DNA of 64,000 nucleotides from Lysinibacillus odysseyi 34hs-1 = NBRC 100172 (lineage in GTDB: Bacteria; Bacillota; Bacilli; Bacillales_A; Planococcaceae). Made by a program: the position numbers and the translations under genes. This document shows, piece by piece, positions 63,827-64,000 of the stretch. The stretch spans positions 62,001 to 126,000 of the forward strand of contig NZ_BCVX01000008.1 in the NCBI RefSeq assembly GCF_001591965.1, written 5' to 3'. Each line of letters begins with the position of its first letter. The first letter of the stretch is position 1. The notes beneath the pieces were generated by a model, which saw nothing but the letters and a program-made list of their open reading frames with translations, made no database searches and was not told where the DNA came from.

Positions 63827-64000
63827 ATTTCCACCTCACCCAACCCGATTGATACGTGAATCATCAGCTTTCGACGTCCGCCCTCTTCTATTACTATACT
63901 TTGCGTCGATGTCACCGGCTCCCCATTGATGAACACTCTGCCGTAGCCTTGGTTTACAGCAATATAGCACTCTACATCATAAGGTACTAAAATCGTTGTT
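63814..64000 (-). CDS. liaF: LiaF-like negative regulator (5' part outside window)
   Basis: The last 61 codons are visible, ending IHVSIGLGEVEIWQK with a TAA inside the start of liaS. The segment GYGRVFINGEPVT and the ending match the C-terminal cell-wall-sensing (DUF2154) domain of LiaF/VraT. LiaF holds LiaS inactive until envelope stress. Confidence 0.85.
   Translation of the reverse strand, partial: TTILVPYDVECYIAVNQGYGRVFINGEPVTSTQSIVIEEGGRRKLMIHVSIGLGEVEIWQK

Noticed and set aside
1-64000. CRISPR arrays, tRNA or rRNA genes, phage or transposase genes
   Set aside because: I found no regularly spaced repeats, no cloverleaf sequences and no transposase or integrase motifs on either strand.

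Overview
The window reads as chromosomal DNA of a low-to-moderate GC Gram-positive rod of the Bacillaceae/Planococcaceae type (Lysinibacillus- or Solibacillus-like). This is an inference from gene content: a yce-type tellurite/stress cluster, LiaFSR, HssRS-HrtAB, UvrX/YolD, T-box, S-box, preQ1 and FMN riboswitches, GGAGG-type ribosome binding sites and frequent TTG/GTG starts. I see no rRNA, tRNA, CRISPR array, prophage or intact insertion sequence. The only mobile-looking element is a roughly 250-base palindromic repeat near 27.7 kb.

1-4.8 kb (minus strand): a Ter stress operon in the order terC, YceG-like gene, three terD paralogues, then a C-C-bond-lyase-like gene that runs off the left edge. 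5.5-11 kb: ilvA, a badly broken NERD-domain gene, a three-gene ABC importer of the PF04392 type, and queT under a preQ1 riboswitch. 11.7-18.9 kb: a tryptophan operon led by a Trp-specific T-box. Its trpE keeps its reading frame but has lost the catalytic core, and a second, divergent trpB follows trpA. 19-28 kb: an ABC-2 exporter, an iron alcohol dehydrogenase/MmsA pair with a divergent TetR regulator and visible operator, threonine dehydrogenase, and UvrX with a YolD-like partner.

27.9-34 kb forms a methionine block: mtnU and mtnE are divergent, then an S-box riboswitch controls metQ-metN-metI and an FMN-dependent alpha-hydroxy-acid oxidase. The block could import methionine or its hydroxy/keto analogues and convert them to methionine. 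34-42 kb is a mixed region: kbl, a YczE-like protein, ybaK, guanine deaminase, a hypothetical gene, a DUF202 gene, a YhgE-like exporter with a PadR regulator, and a channel-like protein without a normal potassium filter. 42.5-46.4 kb is a haem-stress module (hrtB-hrtA-hssR-hssS) with a recognisable HssR direct repeat upstream.

46.5-54 kb holds topB, a GNAT acetyltransferase, an RtcB-family RNA ligase, a GlcD-type FAD oxidase and a MATE exporter. 54-57 kb is a riboflavin operon (ribE-ribBA-ribH, no ribD) preceded by two nearly identical FMN riboswitches in tandem, each followed by its own terminator. 57-64 kb contains a flavin reductase, an NAD-binding protein with a repeated tail motif, an orphan PseG/SpsG-like protein, a small coiled-coil protein, an ABC-F ATPase, a short hypothetical gene, and liaR, liaS and the end of liaF.

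The most unusual points are the tandem FMN riboswitches, the catalytically gutted TrpE kept inside an otherwise intact T-box operon together with a second trpB, the hydroxy-acid oxidase under methionine control, and the filterless channel-like protein. All assignments come from reading motifs by eye. No database search was run.
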